From Campylobacter mucosalis (GTDB lineage: Bacteria; Campylobacterota; Campylobacteria; Campylobacterales; Campylobacteraceae): 64,000 bases of DNA. Location of the stretch: contig NZ_CP053831.1 of NCBI RefSeq assembly GCF_013372205.1, positions 62,001 through 126,000 of the forward strand. Direction: 5' to 3'. The notes beneath the pieces were generated by a model. That model was given only the letters and a program-made list of their open reading frames with translations. It made no database searches and was not told the origin of the DNA. The position numbers and the translations under genes were made by a program. Positions 51,817-60,663 of this stretch are shown piece after piece (the first letter of the stretch is position 1; each line of letters opens with the position of its first letter).

Positions 51817-52682
51817 ATTACACTCACTAAAATAAATATAAAAAATAGTATGCTAATGTATCCATTTAGTGTAAAAAACGCCCTATCTATCTTGCTAAAA
51901 TCGCGTCTTACTATCCTATGCTCTTGCACTAGTATAATCGCACTTAAAATCACTCCAAAAAAGGCGCTAAATCCAAGCCCCGCCGCCCATACAAAAAGTA
52001 GCCAAAACAGCGTGGCTAGTGCGTGAAAAATTGCCGAGATAAACATTGTAGATTTTTCGCCATAAATAGCAGGTATGCTAAAAAGCTTATGCTCTTTGTC
52101 AAATTCCATATCTTGCAGTGAGTAAAGCAGGTCAAATCCAGCCGTCCAAAATACAACACCAAGGCAGAGCAAAACGCTCCAAATAGTAATCTCTCCCGTT
52201 ACAGCAACAACCCCAGCTATCGGTGCTAGTCCAAGACACAAACCAAGCACAAGGTGAGCTAACTCACTAAAGCGTTTAAACACCGAGTAACCTGCTAAAA
52301 CGCCTAAAATTGGAAAACTAAGCCAAAATGCAAGGGAATTTATAAAATAAGCCGTTAATATAAAAACTAAAGCATTTGCGATGATAAAAAGCTCTAAATT
52401 TCGTCTTCCTACCCTACCGTCAACACTTGGACGACTTGCTGTGCGAGGGTTTAACTTATCTATATCCTCATCTTTGTAGCGGTTAAATGCCATTGCAAAA
52501 TTCCTAGCACTTACAGCACAAATCACGCCTAAAAATAGCAACTTAATCCCAAACCAAGCCGAGTCATTTACCTGTTTACTTGCTACAATCATCGCAGTAA
52601 AGATAAACGGCAAAGCAAAAACAGAGTGCTTAAAAACGATAAGTTCGCCTATATCTTTTAAAATTTTTATATATTTTTGCAT
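51813..52682 (-). CDS. mqnP: Polyprenyltransferase of the futalosine menaquinone pathway
   Basis: A 289-residue UbiA-family protein with about eight helices. The two aspartate-rich prenyl-diphosphate sites are present: AFNRYKDEDIDKLNPRTASR (first) and YSLQDMEFDKEHKLFSIPAI (second). Campylobacter make menaquinone by the futalosine route and use MqnP, formerly annotated UbiA, for the prenylation step. Menaquinol feeds the reductases elsewhere in this window. The specific name rests on taxonomic context. Confidence 0.88.
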   Translation of the reverse strand: MQKYIKILKDIGELIVFKHSVFALPFIFTAMIVASKQVNDSAWFGIKLLFLGVICAVSARNFAMAFNRYKDEDIDKLNPRTASRPSVDGRVGRRNLELFIIANALVFILTAYFINSLAFWLSFPILGVLAGYSVFKRFSELAHLVLGLCLGLAPIAGVVAVTGEITIWSVLLCLGVVFWTAGFDLLYSLQDMEFDKEHKLFSIPAIYGEKSTMFISAIFHALATLFWLLFVWAAGLGFSAFFGVILSAIILVQEHRIVRRDFSKIDRAFFTLNGYISILFFIFILVSVI

Positions 52683-52747
52683 ATTTTTCCGTATAAAATT
52701 TTTATAAGATTTTACACTCTTTTGCTTTAAATTTAAATTTATGTTGA

Positions 52748-52753
52748 TATAAT
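52748..52753 (+). promoter_or_regulatory. -10 element (TATAAT) upstream of the oxidase-like gene
   Basis: TATAAT 26 bases before the ATG at 52780, in the divergent gap between mqnP and the oxidase-like gene; A/T-rich upstream sequence. Confidence 0.6.
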
Positions 52754-52779
52754 TTTATAAAAACTAAGAAAGGTAAAAA

Positions 52780-53889
52780 ATGAGCAGTATTGTAGTTGTA
52801 GGCGGTGGTATAGTAGGACTTTTAAATGCTTATGAACTTGCAAAAAATGGCTTAGACGTCACACTTGTAAGAGATAGTACAAGTATAAAAAGCAATGAAA
52901 TTTTGCCCGTTAAAGAGCCTTTTGATAATATTTTTCGCGAATTTAAGCAGACCTTTGAGCCAAGTTATGAGTTTTTAAAGTGGGGTACTAGGCAAATTTT
53001 TAACCACTTTAATTTACCAAAAAATAGAATCTTGCTTAAAAAACTCGCACAAAGAAGTATGAAAATTTATGAAGAGCTTGGCGTAAAAGTTAGTAAAAAT
53101 GGCACATTGTCACTTTTTAGTGATGAAAAACATTTTCAAAAATACCTTGAAAATTTAAAGACAAATGACGCTTCAGAGGCTATTTTTAGTTTGACTCAAA
53201 ATCGCGATAGCCTCGGACTTTTTAGCGATTTTAATGGACACTGTATCCTTAATGCAGACGACTGCACGATTGATGTAAAAAGGCTCATAGAAATTTTAGA
53301 AAAAGAGCTTTTTAATATGGGCGTAAAAGTTTTTGACGATGAGCTAGTAAGCGTGGAATTTGATGCAGACAAGGTTTCTCATATCGTTTTTAAAGGTGCT
53401 AGTTTTGAAGCTGATGAGTTTATGCTGTGCGATTTCAACGAAACTGTCATTTACAAAATGGGACTTAGCTTTGGAGTAAAAAAGAGCAGACTTTATAAAA
53501 TAAACTTTTTAAGCCAAAATTTACCAGAATATCCGCTATTTTTTGTGCGTGAGGGGCTAAGCATTATCGCTGAGGACGAGAGTGTAAAAATTTATGCTTT
53601 GGGCAATGAAAAGAGCAGTGTAAATGAAATTTTAAACAGAGTTAGAGATTTTACCTCCACTAAAGAGCTTAGGGAGTTAAATATGTCTTTTAGAGATGTT
53701 GTGGTTGGCTCTAAGTTACCGATATTTGGCAGGGATAGCGTGTATGAAAACTTGATATTTTGCTTTGGTTTTGGAGCGTTTGAGCTATCAAGTGCAGCCA
53801 GTGTGGCTGAAATTTTAGGCAAAGTCGTTGGTAACGGACTTTTAAACGAACAAAGTGATGAAATTTTGCTTTATAGCGGTATTTTGTGA
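52780..53889 (+). CDS. FAD-dependent oxidoreductase (DadA-like)
   Basis: A 369-residue protein with GAAAGG before the ATG. It has an N-terminal FAD motif, IVVVGGGIVGLLNAYELAKN, and a C-terminal glycine-rich FAD segment (DVVVGSKLPIFGRDSVYENL, FCFGFGAFELSSA) of the D-amino acid dehydrogenase class. The protein overlaps miaA by 4 bases. Substrate not determined. Confidence 0.85.
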   Translation: MSSIVVVGGGIVGLLNAYELAKNGLDVTLVRDSTSIKSNEILPVKEPFDNIFREFKQTFEPSYEFLKWGTRQIFNHFNLPKNRILLKKLAQRSMKIYEELGVKVSKNGTLSLFSDEKHFQKYLENLKTNDASEAIFSLTQNRDSLGLFSDFNGHCILNADDCTIDVKRLIEILEKELFNMGVKVFDDELVSVEFDADKVSHIVFKGASFEADEFMLCDFNETVIYKMGLSFGVKKSRLYKINFLSQNLPEYPLFFVREGLSIIAEDESVKIYALGNEKSSVNEILNRVRDFTSTKELRELNMSFRDVVVGSKLPIFGRDSVYENLIFCFGFGAFELSSAASVAEILGKVVGNGLLNEQSDEILLYSGIL

Positions 53890-54758
53890 GAGAGTTAGCT
53901 ATCATAGGCACCACTGCTAGTGGCAAAAGTGCCGTTGCGATAGAGCTTGCCAGTGAGTTTAATGGGGTAATTTTAAGCCTTGACAGCTTAGCGTTATATA
54001 AGCATATTGACATTGCTAGTGCAAAGCCAAGCAAGAGTGAGTTAGAGGCAGTAAGGCACTTTGGGATTGATGTTATAGAGCCAAATGATAGCTTTAGTGT
54101 CGGTGCGTTTTTTGAAATTTATAAACACTCAAAAGAAATTGCTAAAAAAGAGAATAAAACGCTCATCATAACCGGTGGCAGCGGATTTTACCTAAAGGCG
54201 ATGTTAAGCGGTCTTAGTCCAGATGTGCCAAAGTGCGACACGCCTGATAATGCCCAAATTTATGATTTGGTTACCAAAATCGATCCAGATTTTGCCATAA
54301 AAGTTAGCCAAAATGATACATATCGCTTGCAAAAGTGGTTTCAAATTTATAAATTCTGTGCTACAAAACCAAGCAAATGGCTAAAGGATAACACCAAAGA
54401 GCCACTCATTAAAAGTCTAGAAATTTATGAAATTTTATGGGACACAGATGAGCTTAGAGAGCGTATAAAGTTACGAACAGATCAGATGTTAGATGATGGT
54501 TTGCTAGATGAGGCCGACTGGCTTTTTAAGAGATACGGCAAGGAGCTAAAACCCTTTAGCTCGATAGGATTAAAAGAGTGTATGGAGTTTTTTGACGGCA
54601 AAATTTCAACAAAAGATGAGTTGCGTGAGCTTATATCCACGCACACCGCACAACTTGCAAAACGTCAACGAACCTTTAACCGCTCACAATTTGATAAAAC
54701 CTTAGTCGGTAGCAAGGAGCAAATTTTAGCCACCTTAAAGTCGCTACTTAAGGGCTAA
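53886..54758 (+). CDS. miaA: tRNA dimethylallyltransferase
   Basis: A 290-residue protein starting at GTG 53886, overlapping the previous stop. P-loop IIGTTASGKSAVAIELASEF, the VILSLDSLALYKHIDIASAK block and the IITGGSGFYLKAMLSGLSPD segment are typical. It adds the isopentenyl group to A37 of tRNAs reading UNN codons. Its 3' end overlaps the minus-strand gene at 54755. Confidence 0.96.
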   Translation: MRELAIIGTTASGKSAVAIELASEFNGVILSLDSLALYKHIDIASAKPSKSELEAVRHFGIDVIEPNDSFSVGAFFEIYKHSKEIAKKENKTLIITGGSGFYLKAMLSGLSPDVPKCDTPDNAQIYDLVTKIDPDFAIKVSQNDTYRLQKWFQIYKFCATKPSKWLKDNTKEPLIKSLEIYEILWDTDELRERIKLRTDQMLDDGLLDEADWLFKRYGKELKPFSSIGLKECMEFFDGKISTKDELRELISTHTAQLAKRQRTFNRSQFDKTLVGSKEQILATLKSLLKG

Positions 54759-55153
54759 AGCTCGTTTATCTCGCTACTTCTTGCGTTATAAACAAACCAA
54801 GATAGTAGCAACACAAGCAGTAAAAAACCAAACACTAAAACCGCGTAAAATGTATTGGCCTCTATGGCATTTAGTTTGTGTAGTGAGATGAAGGTCGCAC
54901 AAAGAGCGATTAAAAATCCGCCAAGTCGCAGGATAAAGTTTCTAGGCTTTATGCATATTAACAAAAGTGCTGCCGATATCGTAAGCATAGGCGATATGAG
55001 TGCGATATTTAGACAGCAAAGATTGTCAAATTCAAGGTGTAAGATTAGCACCAAACCAAGTGCGATTAATGATAAAATCATAAAAAACGCTCTCTTTTTC
55101 ATAAGATTATAAATCGCACAGACAAAGCCCTTATCTTCTCTGTTGTAGTCCAT
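54755..55153 (-). CDS. Four-helix membrane protein, unknown function
   Basis: A 132-residue protein with AAGGAAG before the ATG. Helices lie at about 22-40, 46-66, 73-92 and 102-124, preceded by a cytoplasmic N-terminus with two cysteines and basic residues. No family motif recognised. It is convergent with miaA (4-base overlap of stops). Confidence 0.75.
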   Translation of the reverse strand: MDYNREDKGFVCAIYNLMKKRAFFMILSLIALGLVLILHLEFDNLCCLNIALISPMLTISAALLLICIKPRNFILRLGGFLIALCATFISLHKLNAIEANTFYAVLVFGFLLLVLLLSWFVYNARSSEINEL

Positions 55154-55245
55154 AACACTTCCTTTATTTTAGGGTTATTTTAAAATTTAAAAGTTAAAGC
55201 AAAGCTAAAAATTTATAAAATAGGCAAAATTTTTAAAGGATATCA

Positions 55246-55449
55246 ATGCCCTATGTAAATATAAAACTAGCTGGTCCAGAGCCAACAGACGAGCAAAAAG
55301 AGCAAGTAATCGCTGAGGTTACTGAGGTTATGGAGCGTGTTTTGGGTAAGAAAAAAGAACGCGTTATGGTGATGATTGAAACGCTTAGCCCACAAAGTAT
55401 TGGCATTGGTGGCAAGAGTGTAAAAACTATCACAAAGGAGAGCAAATGA
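55246..55449 (+). CDS. 4-oxalocrotonate tautomerase family protein
   Basis: A 67-residue protein with AAAGGAT before the ATG. The catalytic Pro-1 is present (MPYVNIKLAG) and the family arginine residues follow (KKKERVMVMIETLSP). The physiological substrate in Campylobacter is unknown. It overlaps bcp by 4 bases, as Cj0270-Cj0271 do in C. jejuni. Confidence 0.93.
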   Translation: MPYVNIKLAGPEPTDEQKEQVIAEVTEVMERVLGKKKERVMVMIETLSPQSIGIGGKSVKTITKESK

Positions 55450-55943
55450 GCGAGTTTAGCAAGGCTGATTTAGAGAGAAAGGTCACACTAAAAGCTGGCG
55501 ATGAGGCCCCAAATTTTGAGCTTGAAAATCAAGATGGGGTTAAAGTTTCATTAAAAGATTTTGTTGGTAAAAATGTCGTTTTGTATTTTTATCCAAAGGA
55601 TAATACGCCCGGTTGCACTACCGAGGCTTGTGAATTTAGCGGGCTTTATGATGATTTTATCAAGAATGACAGCGTGATTATCGGCATTAGCCCAGATAGC
55701 GTAAAAAGCCATGCAAATTTCATCACAAAACAGAGCTTAAAGCACATTTTACTAGCTGACACCGATAAAGAGGTGGCAAAGAGTTATGGTGTGTGGCAGG
55801 TTAGGAAAAACTACGGCAAAGAGTATCTAGGTATTGTAAGAACGACATTTGTCATTGATAAAACGGGCAAAATCGCCAAAGTTTATAAAAGCGTAAAGGC
55901 AAAAGATCACGCTGCAAAAGTTTTAGGCGATTTGGTTGGATAG
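55446..55943 (+). CDS. bcp: Thioredoxin-dependent peroxidase (Bcp/PrxQ)
   Basis: A 165-residue protein. The peroxidatic and resolving cysteines are in TPGCTTEACEFSG, five residues apart as in the PrxQ subgroup, with VVLYFYPKDN before them. It reduces hydrogen peroxide and organic peroxides with electrons from thioredoxin (trxA/trxB at 48-49 kb). Confidence 0.95.
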   Translation: MSEFSKADLERKVTLKAGDEAPNFELENQDGVKVSLKDFVGKNVVLYFYPKDNTPGCTTEACEFSGLYDDFIKNDSVIIGISPDSVKSHANFITKQSLKHILLADTDKEVAKSYGVWQVRKNYGKEYLGIVRTTFVIDKTGKIAKVYKSVKAKDHAAKVLGDLVG

Positions 55944-55950
55944 GGTTTGT

Positions 55951-57666
55951 ATGAGAAAATTTTTAATAACTATACTAAAACCACCTATTTTAAATATATT
56001 CTTGCTTACGCTTTTTACGGTTTATCTCTCTAGTATTTATAAAATTTACTTTTTTGAAGGTGCAGACAGAATAGCTATTATGCATATATTTAGAAGTTTT
56101 AGCACGATATTTTTGCTAAATTTTATTATTTTTCACATTTTGTATTTGCTGTCATTTAGGTTTTTTGATTTTGTTTTAAAAATTTATGCAGTTTTGGTGT
56201 TTGTCTTTGTTTTTGTAGATATTTTTCTACTAATAAATTTAAAAACTACGATAAATATTGAGCTTTTAGACGCTATTTTTCATACAAATTTTAAAGAAAC
56301 TACTGAGTTTTTTGCTGAATTTTTTGATATAAAATTTATATTTTTTATCCTGCTTTGTGCGTCTCTATCTATATTTTTTGTAACTCGTAAATGGGGGGGG
56401 GTGTGGCTCGAATTTAGTAAACGCTCAGTTATTATAATCTCAGTAATTTACGCAGTTTTTACCGCATCTTTTGTCATAAGCTCTATAAAACATATAAAAA
56501 ATAACAAAATCCACAGAATAACAAATAAAGTTTCAGAACACGTTGTAATTGAGTTTGGTTTGGTTTTAAATGAGTATTTTAAAGATGATAATTTGGTTGC
56601 AAATTTACGAAAAATTGAGCAAGGATACGATAAAGCCAAAGTGCAAAATTTTGGCATACAAGCAAATAATAAAATAAAAAATGTTGTTTTAATAATTGGT
56701 GAGAGTTTGCATAGGGATTTTATGCAAATTTACGGTTTTAATCTTAATACCACGCCAAATTTAAAGACTCTTTTTGATGAGCAAAAAATGATAATTTTTA
56801 CCGACACAGTCGCACCAGCTACTGCTACAAATCCATCACTACAAAGGGTTTTAAATTTTAGTAACTATGAGAGCAAACAAAACTGGTTTGATAGCCTAAA
56901 TATCGTTGATATGTTTGATTTGGTTGGCTATGAAACAGCGTGGATTAGTAATCAGGGTGGCGGAGTTTTTTCTAGTGTGGCAAAAAGCGTATCACTAAGA
57001 GCAAAAGAACAATTTTTCACAAATGAGTATAGTCAAGCAATCAATTTTGAAGGACAAGCGTATGATGGCGAACTTTTACCTGAAATTTTAAAATTTAAAA
57101 ATAGCAACGAAAAACTAAAATTTTATGCCATTCACCTAATGGGTAGCCATTTTAAATATGAACAACGATACCCAAAAGATTTTACAAAATTTACCATAAA
57201 AGATGTGCCTAGCAACCTAAAAGATGAGCAGAAACGGGCGGTAGTCCACTATCTGAACAGTGTTTTTTACAACGATTTTGTCGTAGATGAAATTTATAAA
57301 ATTTTTAAAGATGATGAAGCGGTTATAATTTACCTTTCAGACCACGGCGAAACTATGTTTAGGCAAAAAGATGTCAGGGCTCACGGTGTGCTAAACCGCT
57401 TTGTGCTTGAAATTCCGCTTATTTTTATCGCTACTGATAAGTTTAAGGCAAATCACGCTGATATTTGGCAAAAGTTAAATGAAGCTAAAAATTTAGCCTT
57501 TATGAGCGATGATTTAATTCACGTGGTTGCTGATATTATCGGTGTTAAACCACTTGAATACGATGCAAAACGAAGCTTGATAAGTGGCGAGTTTAACGCA
57601 AGTAGAGCACGAATAATAAACGGCGTAAATTATGAGAGCCTAAAAAACGAAAAGCCGTTTTGGTGA
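55951..57666 (+). CDS. Phase-variable phosphoethanolamine transferase (EptC-like)
   Basis: ATG 55951 is preferred over TTG 55936 because the latter lies inside bcp. The 571-residue protein has five membrane helices (about residues 1-185) and a periplasmic sulfatase-fold domain. VVLIIGESLHRDFMQIYGFN holds the metal Glu, ATATNPSLQRVL the nucleophile Thr, and IIYLSDHGETMFRQKD the Asp-His metal site. The family adds phosphoethanolamine to lipid A, LOS core or flagellar rod protein in Campylobacter. A nine-G tract at 56393-56401 (codons about 148-151) lies within the membrane part, so slippage would switch the enzyme off. It is in frame here. Confidence 0.88.
   Translation: MRKFLITILKPPILNIFLLTLFTVYLSSIYKIYFFEGADRIAIMHIFRSFSTIFLLNFIIFHILYLLSFRFFDFVLKIYAVLVFVFVFVDIFLLINLKTTINIELLDAIFHTNFKETTEFFAEFFDIKFIFFILLCASLSIFFVTRKWGGVWLEFSKRSVIIISVIYAVFTASFVISSIKHIKNNKIHRITNKVSEHVVIEFGLVLNEYFKDDNLVANLRKIEQGYDKAKVQNFGIQANNKIKNVVLIIGESLHRDFMQIYGFNLNTTPNLKTLFDEQKMIIFTDTVAPATATNPSLQRVLNFSNYESKQNWFDSLNIVDMFDLVGYETAWISNQGGGVFSSVAKSVSLRAKEQFFTNEYSQAINFEGQAYDGELLPEILKFKNSNEKLKFYAIHLMGSHFKYEQRYPKDFTKFTIKDVPSNLKDEQKRAVVHYLNSVFYNDFVVDEIYKIFKDDEAVIIYLSDHGETMFRQKDVRAHGVLNRFVLEIPLIFIATDKFKANHADIWQKLNEAKNLAFMSDDLIHVVADIIGVKPLEYDAKRSLISGEFNASRARIINGVNYESLKNEKPFW
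56393..56401 (+). repeat. Poly-G tract, 9 bases, in phosphoethanolamine transferase gene
   Basis: Nine consecutive G, encoding W-G-G-V at about codons 148-151. Length and base composition are those of Campylobacter contingency loci. Confidence 0.9.
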
Positions 57667-57676
57667 AATGAGTATT

Positions 57677-57699
57677 TTAAGCCCAAAATTTGGGCTTAA
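57677..57699. terminator. Palindromic terminator between convergent genes
   Basis: The arms TTAAGCCCAAA and TTTGGGCTTAA pair over 11 bases around a single A. It separates the phosphoethanolamine transferase from the minus-strand small membrane gene and could end transcripts from both sides. No long T run follows on either strand. Confidence 0.65.
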
Positions 57700-57709
57700 G
57701 GTAAATATT

Positions 57710-57805
57710 TTAGGCTTCTTTTTCTGATTTAACAGCATCAAGAGCTGACCAGCCAATTATAATAATGCTAATAACGATAAAACTAGCCACGATAAAACCG
57801 CTCAT
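57710..57805 (-). CDS. 31-residue single-span membrane peptide
   Basis: The ATG at 57805 follows GGAGG at a good spacing, a strong ribosome-binding site. The peptide is MSGFIVASFIVISIIIIGWS then ALDAVKSEKEA: one membrane helix (residues 4-20) and a charged tail. It resembles the 30-residue peptide at 6343 in size, layout and the S-x-(L/I)-D-x-V-K pattern. It stands alone between the phosphoethanolamine transferase and ilvE. Function unknown; small subunits or regulators of membrane complexes have this form. Confidence 0.6.
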   Translation of the reverse strand: MSGFIVASFIVISIIIIGWSALDAVKSEKEA

Positions 57806-57921
57806 TTTGCCTCCAAAATGCGATAAATACTTGATGATTTTAACCAAAAAACCCGTAAAAAATTCTTATTTAAACATTTTTTTGCTACACTCAGCAGAAA
57901 TTTTATTTTCAAAGGCGAAAA

Positions 57922-58839
57922 ATGAACACAGCAGAATTTATCTGGATGGATGGTAAATTGGTTAAATGGGATGAAGCAAAAGTGCATATCTTAACACACT
58001 CGCTTCACTACGCAAACGCCGTTTTTGAAGGCACAAGAGCTTATAAAACTGATAAAGGTCTAGCTATTTTTAGATTAGAAGAGCATACAAAAAGGCTTTT
58101 AAAATCGGCAAAAATGACAATTCTAAACGTAAAATACACACAAAAAGAGCTAGAAGACGCACAAGTTGAACTACTACGTGCAAACAAATTTAACTCTAAC
58201 GTCTATATTCGCCCACTTATCTACTTAGGATATGGCGTTATGGGTTTAGCACACACAAAAGCCCCTGTAAATACGGCAATTGCTGCTTGGGAGTGGGGTG
58301 CGTATCTTGGCGAAGATGGCTTGGAGAAAGGCATAAAAGTTAAAATTTCAAGCTTTGCAAAGCTAAATGTGGCTGGTCAGATGAATAGAGCAAAGGCAAG
58401 CTCAAACTACCTAAGCTCACAAATGGCAAACTACGAAGCAAAAGAGGCTGGATATGATGAGGCGTTGTTGCTTGATAGTGAAGGCTACATTTCAGAAGGT
58501 CCGGGCGAGTGCTTTTTTATCATTGAAAACGGCGTAATTATCACTCCGCCAAATGACAATAGCCTAGCAAGTATCACGCAAGATACGGTTATAACAATCG
58601 CAAAGGATTTAGGCTATGAGGTTCGCCGTGAGCGTATTTCAAGAGATAGAGCTTATGTGGCTGACGAGGCGTTTTTTACAGGCACCGCGGCCGAGGTTAC
58701 GCCAATAGCTAATATTGACAACAGACAAATTGGCTCTGGCAGGCGTGGCGAGATAACTAAAAAGCTTCAAGATGCTTATTTTGACGTAGTTTATGGACGA
58801 AATCCAAAATACGCTAAATTTTTAACATATATAAATTAA
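57922..58839 (+). CDS. ilvE: Branched-chain amino acid aminotransferase
   Basis: A 305-residue fold-type IV PLP enzyme with AAAGGCG before the ATG. It begins TAEFIWMDGKLVKWDEAKVH; the PLP lysine is in NRAKASSNYLSSQMA; EGPGECFFIIENGVIITPPN and the AAEVTPIANIDNRQIGSG block follow. It makes and degrades leucine, isoleucine and valine. Same neighbour (band-7 gene) as in C. jejuni Cj0269c-Cj0268c. Confidence 0.96.
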   Translation: MNTAEFIWMDGKLVKWDEAKVHILTHSLHYANAVFEGTRAYKTDKGLAIFRLEEHTKRLLKSAKMTILNVKYTQKELEDAQVELLRANKFNSNVYIRPLIYLGYGVMGLAHTKAPVNTAIAAWEWGAYLGEDGLEKGIKVKISSFAKLNVAGQMNRAKASSNYLSSQMANYEAKEAGYDEALLLDSEGYISEGPGECFFIIENGVIITPPNDNSLASITQDTVITIAKDLGYEVRRERISRDRAYVADEAFFTGTAAEVTPIANIDNRQIGSGRRGEITKKLQDAYFDVVYGRNPKYAKFLTYIN

Positions 58840-58848
58840 GGGACGATA

Positions 58849-59949
58849 ATGCCAGCAGATTTAAATGACTATTTTAATAAAAAAAATGGCTCAAACAACA
58901 GCCAAAATAGCCAAAATGATGAGCCAAAATTTAAAAAGCCAAATTTAAATTTACCAAATGGCTTTGGCAAAATGGGCGTTATGGCATACATAATCATTGC
59001 AATTATTGCCGTCATCGCACTAACTCAGCCCTTTGTCATCATAAACTCAGGCGAAGTTGGCATAAAATCAACGGCTGGTAAATACGAACCAGCACCGCTT
59101 CAACCGGGATTTCACTTCTTTATCCCAGTTATTCAAAAGGTAAATGTCGTTGATACACGTGTAAGGCTTATAAACTACACATCAGGCGAAGATATGGGCG
59201 AAGCAGCAGCAAAATTTGGTGCTACAAGCAGTGCTGGAATAATCAGAAAAAATTCTATCTCTGTTTTAGACGCTAGAAACTTACCAGTTAGCATTGATAT
59301 AACCGTGCAATACCGCCTAAATCCAGAAAATGCACCGCAAACCATAGCTGCGTGGGGATTTAGCTGGGAGAGTAAAATAGTTGATCCAGTCGTTCGTGAT
59401 GTCGTTCGTAGTGTTACAGGTAAATACACAGCCGAAGAGCTACCAACAAAGCGAAACGAGATAGCAACAGCCATTGATAATGGCATTAGAAAGGATATTG
59501 ACGCTCAGCCAAATAAGCCAGTTGAGCTTTTAGCGGTTCAGCTTCGTGAGATTATATTGCCAGCTAAGGTAAAAGAGCAGATTGAACGAGTTCAGATCGC
59601 AAAACAAGAGGCTGAGCGAACAAAATACGAAGTTGAACGTGCTAGTCAAGAGGCGTTAAAGCAGGTTGCCTTAGCAGAAGGCGAGGCAAAATCTGAGATC
59701 ATTAGAGCAAAGGCAAAGGCTGACGTGGTAAAAATCGGAGCAGACGCCCAGGCTTACGCTAATAAAGAGGTTGCAAAAAGCCTTGATAGTAACCTTTTAA
59801 ATTTAAAACAGATTGAAACTCAGGGTAAATTTAACGAAGCACTTCGTGAGAACAAGGACGCGAAAATTTTCTTAACACCGGGTGGTGCTGTGCCAAATAT
59901 TTGGGTTGATACCAAAGATAAAGCAAAACAGAGTGCGATAAATCAGTAA
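58849..59949 (+). CDS. SPFH/band-7 (prohibitin-like) membrane protein
   Basis: A 366-residue protein: an Asn/Gln-rich cytoplasmic N-terminus (1-40), a membrane helix (about 43-65), the SPFH domain (about 66-240; INSGEVGIKSTAGKYEPAPL, LPVSIDITVQYRL) and a long charged coiled coil (240-320; EQIERVQIAKQEAERTKYEV). SPFH proteins form ring assemblies in the membrane and organise proteases or microdomains. It follows ilvE by 9 bases. Cj0268c is the likely counterpart, reported to affect invasion. Confidence 0.9.
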   Translation: MPADLNDYFNKKNGSNNSQNSQNDEPKFKKPNLNLPNGFGKMGVMAYIIIAIIAVIALTQPFVIINSGEVGIKSTAGKYEPAPLQPGFHFFIPVIQKVNVVDTRVRLINYTSGEDMGEAAAKFGATSSAGIIRKNSISVLDARNLPVSIDITVQYRLNPENAPQTIAAWGFSWESKIVDPVVRDVVRSVTGKYTAEELPTKRNEIATAIDNGIRKDIDAQPNKPVELLAVQLREIILPAKVKEQIERVQIAKQEAERTKYEVERASQEALKQVALAEGEAKSEIIRAKAKADVVKIGADAQAYANKEVAKSLDSNLLNLKQIETQGKFNEALRENKDAKIFLTPGGAVPNIWVDTKDKAKQSAINQ

Positions 59950-59958
59950 AGGTAGAGT

Positions 59959-60663
59959 GTGGTAAAAATAGATTGGCAAAAGGTGGCAGGGCTTATCCCT
60001 GCTATTGCTGTTGATAGCGTTACTGGCGAGGTTTTAATGCTTGGGTATATGAACGAAGAGGCGTTAAATTTAAGCATTAAGACCGGCTATGCTCATTATT
60101 TTTCACGTACGAAAAATCGCATTTGGCAAAAGGGCGAACAGAGCGGACACACACAAAAAATTCTCTCAATCAAGCTTGATTGTGATAACGACACACTGCT
60201 TTTAAGGGTAGAACAAAAAGGCGTGGCTTGTCACACGGGGCAAAAATCTTGCTTTTTTACTGAAATTTTTAACCCAAACGAGGCTAAGACGACAGATGAA
60301 ATTTCAAAGCCAAACTACGATGTTTTAGATGAGCTTTACCACGTCGTGCTTGATAGAAAGCTAAATGCAAATCCTGAAAATTCATACGTTGCAAGTTTGT
60401 TTAAAAAGGGCGAAAATGCTATTTTAAAAAAGGTCGGCGAAGAGGCTAGTGAGCTTATAATGGCAGTTAAGGACGCCACGAATACTAAGCAAAATTTAGA
60501 AAAAGCAAAATCGGACGTGGTTTATGAGAGTGCTGATCTGTTTTTTCACGCCGTAGTCGCACTTGCGTATCTTAATATCCACCCAGAGCAGGTTTTAAAC
60601 GAGCTAAAAAGGCGTTTTGGACTAAGCGGGATTGCTGAGAAAAACTCACGAAATGCTAAGTAG
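59959..60663 (+). CDS. hisI: Bifunctional phosphoribosyl-AMP cyclohydrolase/phosphoribosyl-ATP pyrophosphatase
   Basis: A 234-residue fusion starting at GTG 59959. HisI domain (1-115): RIWQKGEQSGHTQKIL, the metal-binding DCDNDTLLLRVEQKGVACHT and CH-x6-C. HisE domain (about 125-225): DELYHVVLDRK, KKVGEEASELIMAVKDAT and ESADLFFHAVVALAY. It catalyses steps two and three of histidine synthesis. The other his genes are not adjacent, and the next gene overlaps it. Confidence 0.95.
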   Translation: MVKIDWQKVAGLIPAIAVDSVTGEVLMLGYMNEEALNLSIKTGYAHYFSRTKNRIWQKGEQSGHTQKILSIKLDCDNDTLLLRVEQKGVACHTGQKSCFFTEIFNPNEAKTTDEISKPNYDVLDELYHVVLDRKLNANPENSYVASLFKKGENAILKKVGEEASELIMAVKDATNTKQNLEKAKSDVVYESADLFFHAVVALAYLNIHPEQVLNELKRRFGLSGIAEKNSRNAK

